This document shows, in pieces, positions 62,472 to 64,000 of a DNA stretch of 64,000 nucleotides. Both the position numbers and the translations under genes were made by a program. The stretch lies in assembly GCF_010731575.1 (NCBI RefSeq), contig NZ_AP022617.1, forward strand, positions 3,782,001-3,846,000, given 5' to 3'. Within the stretch, counting starts at the first letter, position 1. Each line of letters opens with the position of its first letter. This DNA is from Mycolicibacterium monacense. GTDB lineage: Bacteria > Actinomycetota > Actinomycetes > Mycobacteriales > Mycobacteriaceae. Below the pieces are notes generated by a model. The model saw only the letters and a program-made list of their open reading frames with translations, searched no databases and was not told where the DNA came from.

Positions 62472-64000
62472 CTAGCCTGAGCACGCAGGCACCGATATCT
62501 TGGGATCGACAGTGTCAATCAGCGGCTGCACCGGGACGCGTGCAGGGCCGGCTGACGTCGGCTCCGAAAGCCGGAAGCTCAGCTCGCCGGATTGACCGGG
62601 CGGTATGCCGAGCTGCACTTCGAAAGTCGGGTGCCCACGCTCGGTCCCGCTGAAGACGGGCACCTGTTGTCCGTCGACCAACGCGCTTACCAACGTCGCG
62701 CCTGTCGTCGCCAGCAGACGGACGGAGGTGACCATCGCACCTTTGGGCACGTCTAGCGGAACATCTGGGCGAATTCCTGGCGCCGTGGCGACGTAATCCG
62801 GAAGCCCCGTCTTCGGCGCCTCGTTCGCCAGCCGAATGGTGACGGTGGACATTCTTGTGTCTGCATTACATCCGTCAGCGACGTACTCGATCTGCCTTCT
62901 CAGGTAGTAGTCGAGCTTATTCCCGCCCAAGTTATTGATGACGACCTCGGCGTACGGCGCGGGATCATCGGGAACCACATGAGCCAGCGGAGTTTCTTCG
63001 AGTAGTTCCTGCTCGGCAGGCACCGAACCCCACACTGCAATCCGACGCTCGCCCACGGCCTTCCCAAGTGCGTCGAGCAGCTTCTGAGGCGATTCGATTC
63101 GTCCCGTGATCTTTCGGACCACTTCGTTGGCGATGTCTTGGAGATACGTCTTGCGCGCCGTCTGATCCGTGGGGAAACGGCTGTACGCGGTCGACTCGGT
63201 GAGTTCGACGACGTTGTCCTTGGTAATCACCTCACCGTCGGGCATCCGCACCGGGCCTACTGCTCCGAGCACGTAACTCAGCGTCACCGGATCGAGAAGG
63301 ATGACGCCGTCGACGTTCATCCCCGTCTGCTCCGCCCACATCGACTTCCAAATCTGGGCTGCGTATGGGAAGTGAGAGCTCAGGTTGCTGTTACGGAAAT
63401 CCGTCATCGGATTGGTGAATCCATACATATCCGCGAACTCACGACCCAAGTCCACCGAAGCCGAGGCGCCGTCCAGATCTCGATTTGATGCCAAGGTGTC
63501 GACAGTCGCGGTGCCGTTGTCGAACCGCAGAATGCCGAACCCACCGAGTAGGCCTCCGGTGCCCCGCGCTTCGGCATTCGTCTGAAATGCCATGAAGTAC
63601 GTACGAGCGCCGTCCGCGCCCATCATCGACGGCGCGAGACGCGCAGCCAGCGCCGTGTTGTCAAGTAGGCCAGCGACATTGGACGTTTGTTCCTGCAATT
63701 GCGATCGAGCGTCGCGCAGGAGTGACACGTAGCCCGGATCAGAAATCGCTTTCGCATTCTCATCAAGCTCGGTGGCGGCCGCTGCCAGCGCGGTCAGATC
63801 GGGTTCGCGTTCGCGGAGCGCCTGAACGTCTACACGGCTCCCTTGCAGCAGTTGATCGGGTGAGAGTACGGCGCCGACATCTGCAGCTGGCTGCAGTACA
63901 TCGGCCGCGAGACCGAGTACGACGTCGGAGATTTCTTGGCCTGTGGTGAACGGATCACCTAACCACGGCACCGCCGAAGCAATACTCCAGGGAATCGAAT
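62472..64000 (-). CDS. DUF4012-domain protein, partial
   Basis: The 5' end lies beyond the right edge; the frame stays open to base 64000 (SIPWSIASAVPWLGDPF at the visible start), giving about 509 residues. The family pattern includes ARTYFMAFQTNAEARGTGG, GGFGILRFDNGTATVDTL, SHFPYAAQIWKSMWAEQTG and GVILLDPVTLSYVLGAVG. The C-terminal domain is beta-rich with a Cys pair. DUF4012 proteins are recurrent in actinobacterial exopolysaccharide loci and are predicted to be extracytoplasmic. It is richer in G/C than the glycosyltransferase genes. It precedes the BY-kinase by about 180 bp. Confidence 0.85.
   Translation of the reverse strand, partial: SIPWSIASAVPWLGDPFTTGQEISDVVLGLAADVLQPAADVGAVLSPDQLLQGSRVDVQALREREPDLTALAAAATELDENAKAISDPGYVSLLRDARSQLQEQTSNVAGLLDNTALAARLAPSMMGADGARTYFMAFQTNAEARGTGGLLGGFGILRFDNGTATVDTLASNRDLDGASASVDLGREFADMYGFTNPMTDFRNSNLSSHFPYAAQIWKSMWAEQTGMNVDGVILLDPVTLSYVLGAVGPVRMPDGEVITKDNVVELTESTAYSRFPTDQTARKTYLQDIANEVVRKITGRIESPQKLLDALGKAVGERRIAVWGSVPAEQELLEETPLAHVVPDDPAPYAEVVINNLGGNKLDYYLRRQIEYVADGCNADTRMSTVTIRLANEAPKTGLPDYVATAPGIRPDVPLDVPKGAMVTSVRLLATTGATLVSALVDGQQVPVFSGTERGHPTFEVQLGIPPGQSGELSFRLSEPTSAGPARVPVQPLIDTVDPKISVPACSG

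Overview
The window is a GC-rich piece of an actinobacterial chromosome that reads as a Mycobacterium, most likely a rapid grower (Mycolicibacterium type). The evidence is the gene order rplJ-rplL-mkl(mceG)-rpoB-rpoC, the fadE8-echA4-PaaX-like-echA5 set, the ROK kinase / Rv0649-like / GH38 mannosidase set, and the ABC1 kinase-lipG-mmaA set. All match the M. tuberculosis Rv0642c-Rv0680c neighbourhood in inverted order, with local insertions. Gene family assignments come from reading the translated sequence; no database search was run.

Layout. 1-1.9 kb: two DUF3558-type lipoproteins diverge from two DUF3060-type exported proteins. 1.9-6.1 kb: a minus-strand acyl-CoA operon. 6.1-10.5 kb: a cation/proton antiporter, a PAP2-type membrane enzyme, endonuclease IV and a DUF559 protein. 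10.6-20.9 kb: core transcription and ribosome genes plus the Mce ATPase. 21-27.8 kb: sugar-related genes (ROK kinase, a very large alpha-mannosidase). 27.8-36.6 kb: an accessory patch of small regulators (WYL, three TetR, one ribbon-helix-helix), each beside its likely target and several with visible operator-like repeats. It includes a broken SDR gene. 36.8-42.5 kb: an acyltransferase, then ABC1 kinase, LipG and two mycolic-acid methyltransferases. 42.5-45.2 kb: a PE-PPE-domain hydrolase lies between two copies of a small exported PASTA-like gene. The second copy is preceded by a decayed 3' end of an mmaA gene, so a block has been duplicated.

45.7-64 kb (runs off the right edge): a visibly AT-richer island that looks like a Wzx/Wzy-type exopolysaccharide locus. 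It has dTDP-rhamnose synthesis genes (rmlA, rmlB and a fused rmlC-rmlD), an IS3-family element, a low-molecular-weight tyrosine phosphatase, a Wzx-like flippase, three GT4 and two GT2 glycosyltransferases, a Wzy/O-antigen-ligase-like polymerase, a WecG/TagA-type GT26 enzyme, a Wzz/BY-kinase chain-length regulator and a DUF4012 protein. The Wzx/Wzy logic is classically described in other bacteria and is not the usual way mycobacterial envelope glycans are built. This is the strongest candidate here for an under-described system.

A second window-wide signal is a dispersed palindromic element. Five intergenic copies are each exactly 56 bp, with 20-bp arms that are nearly constant and a 16-bp centre that varies.
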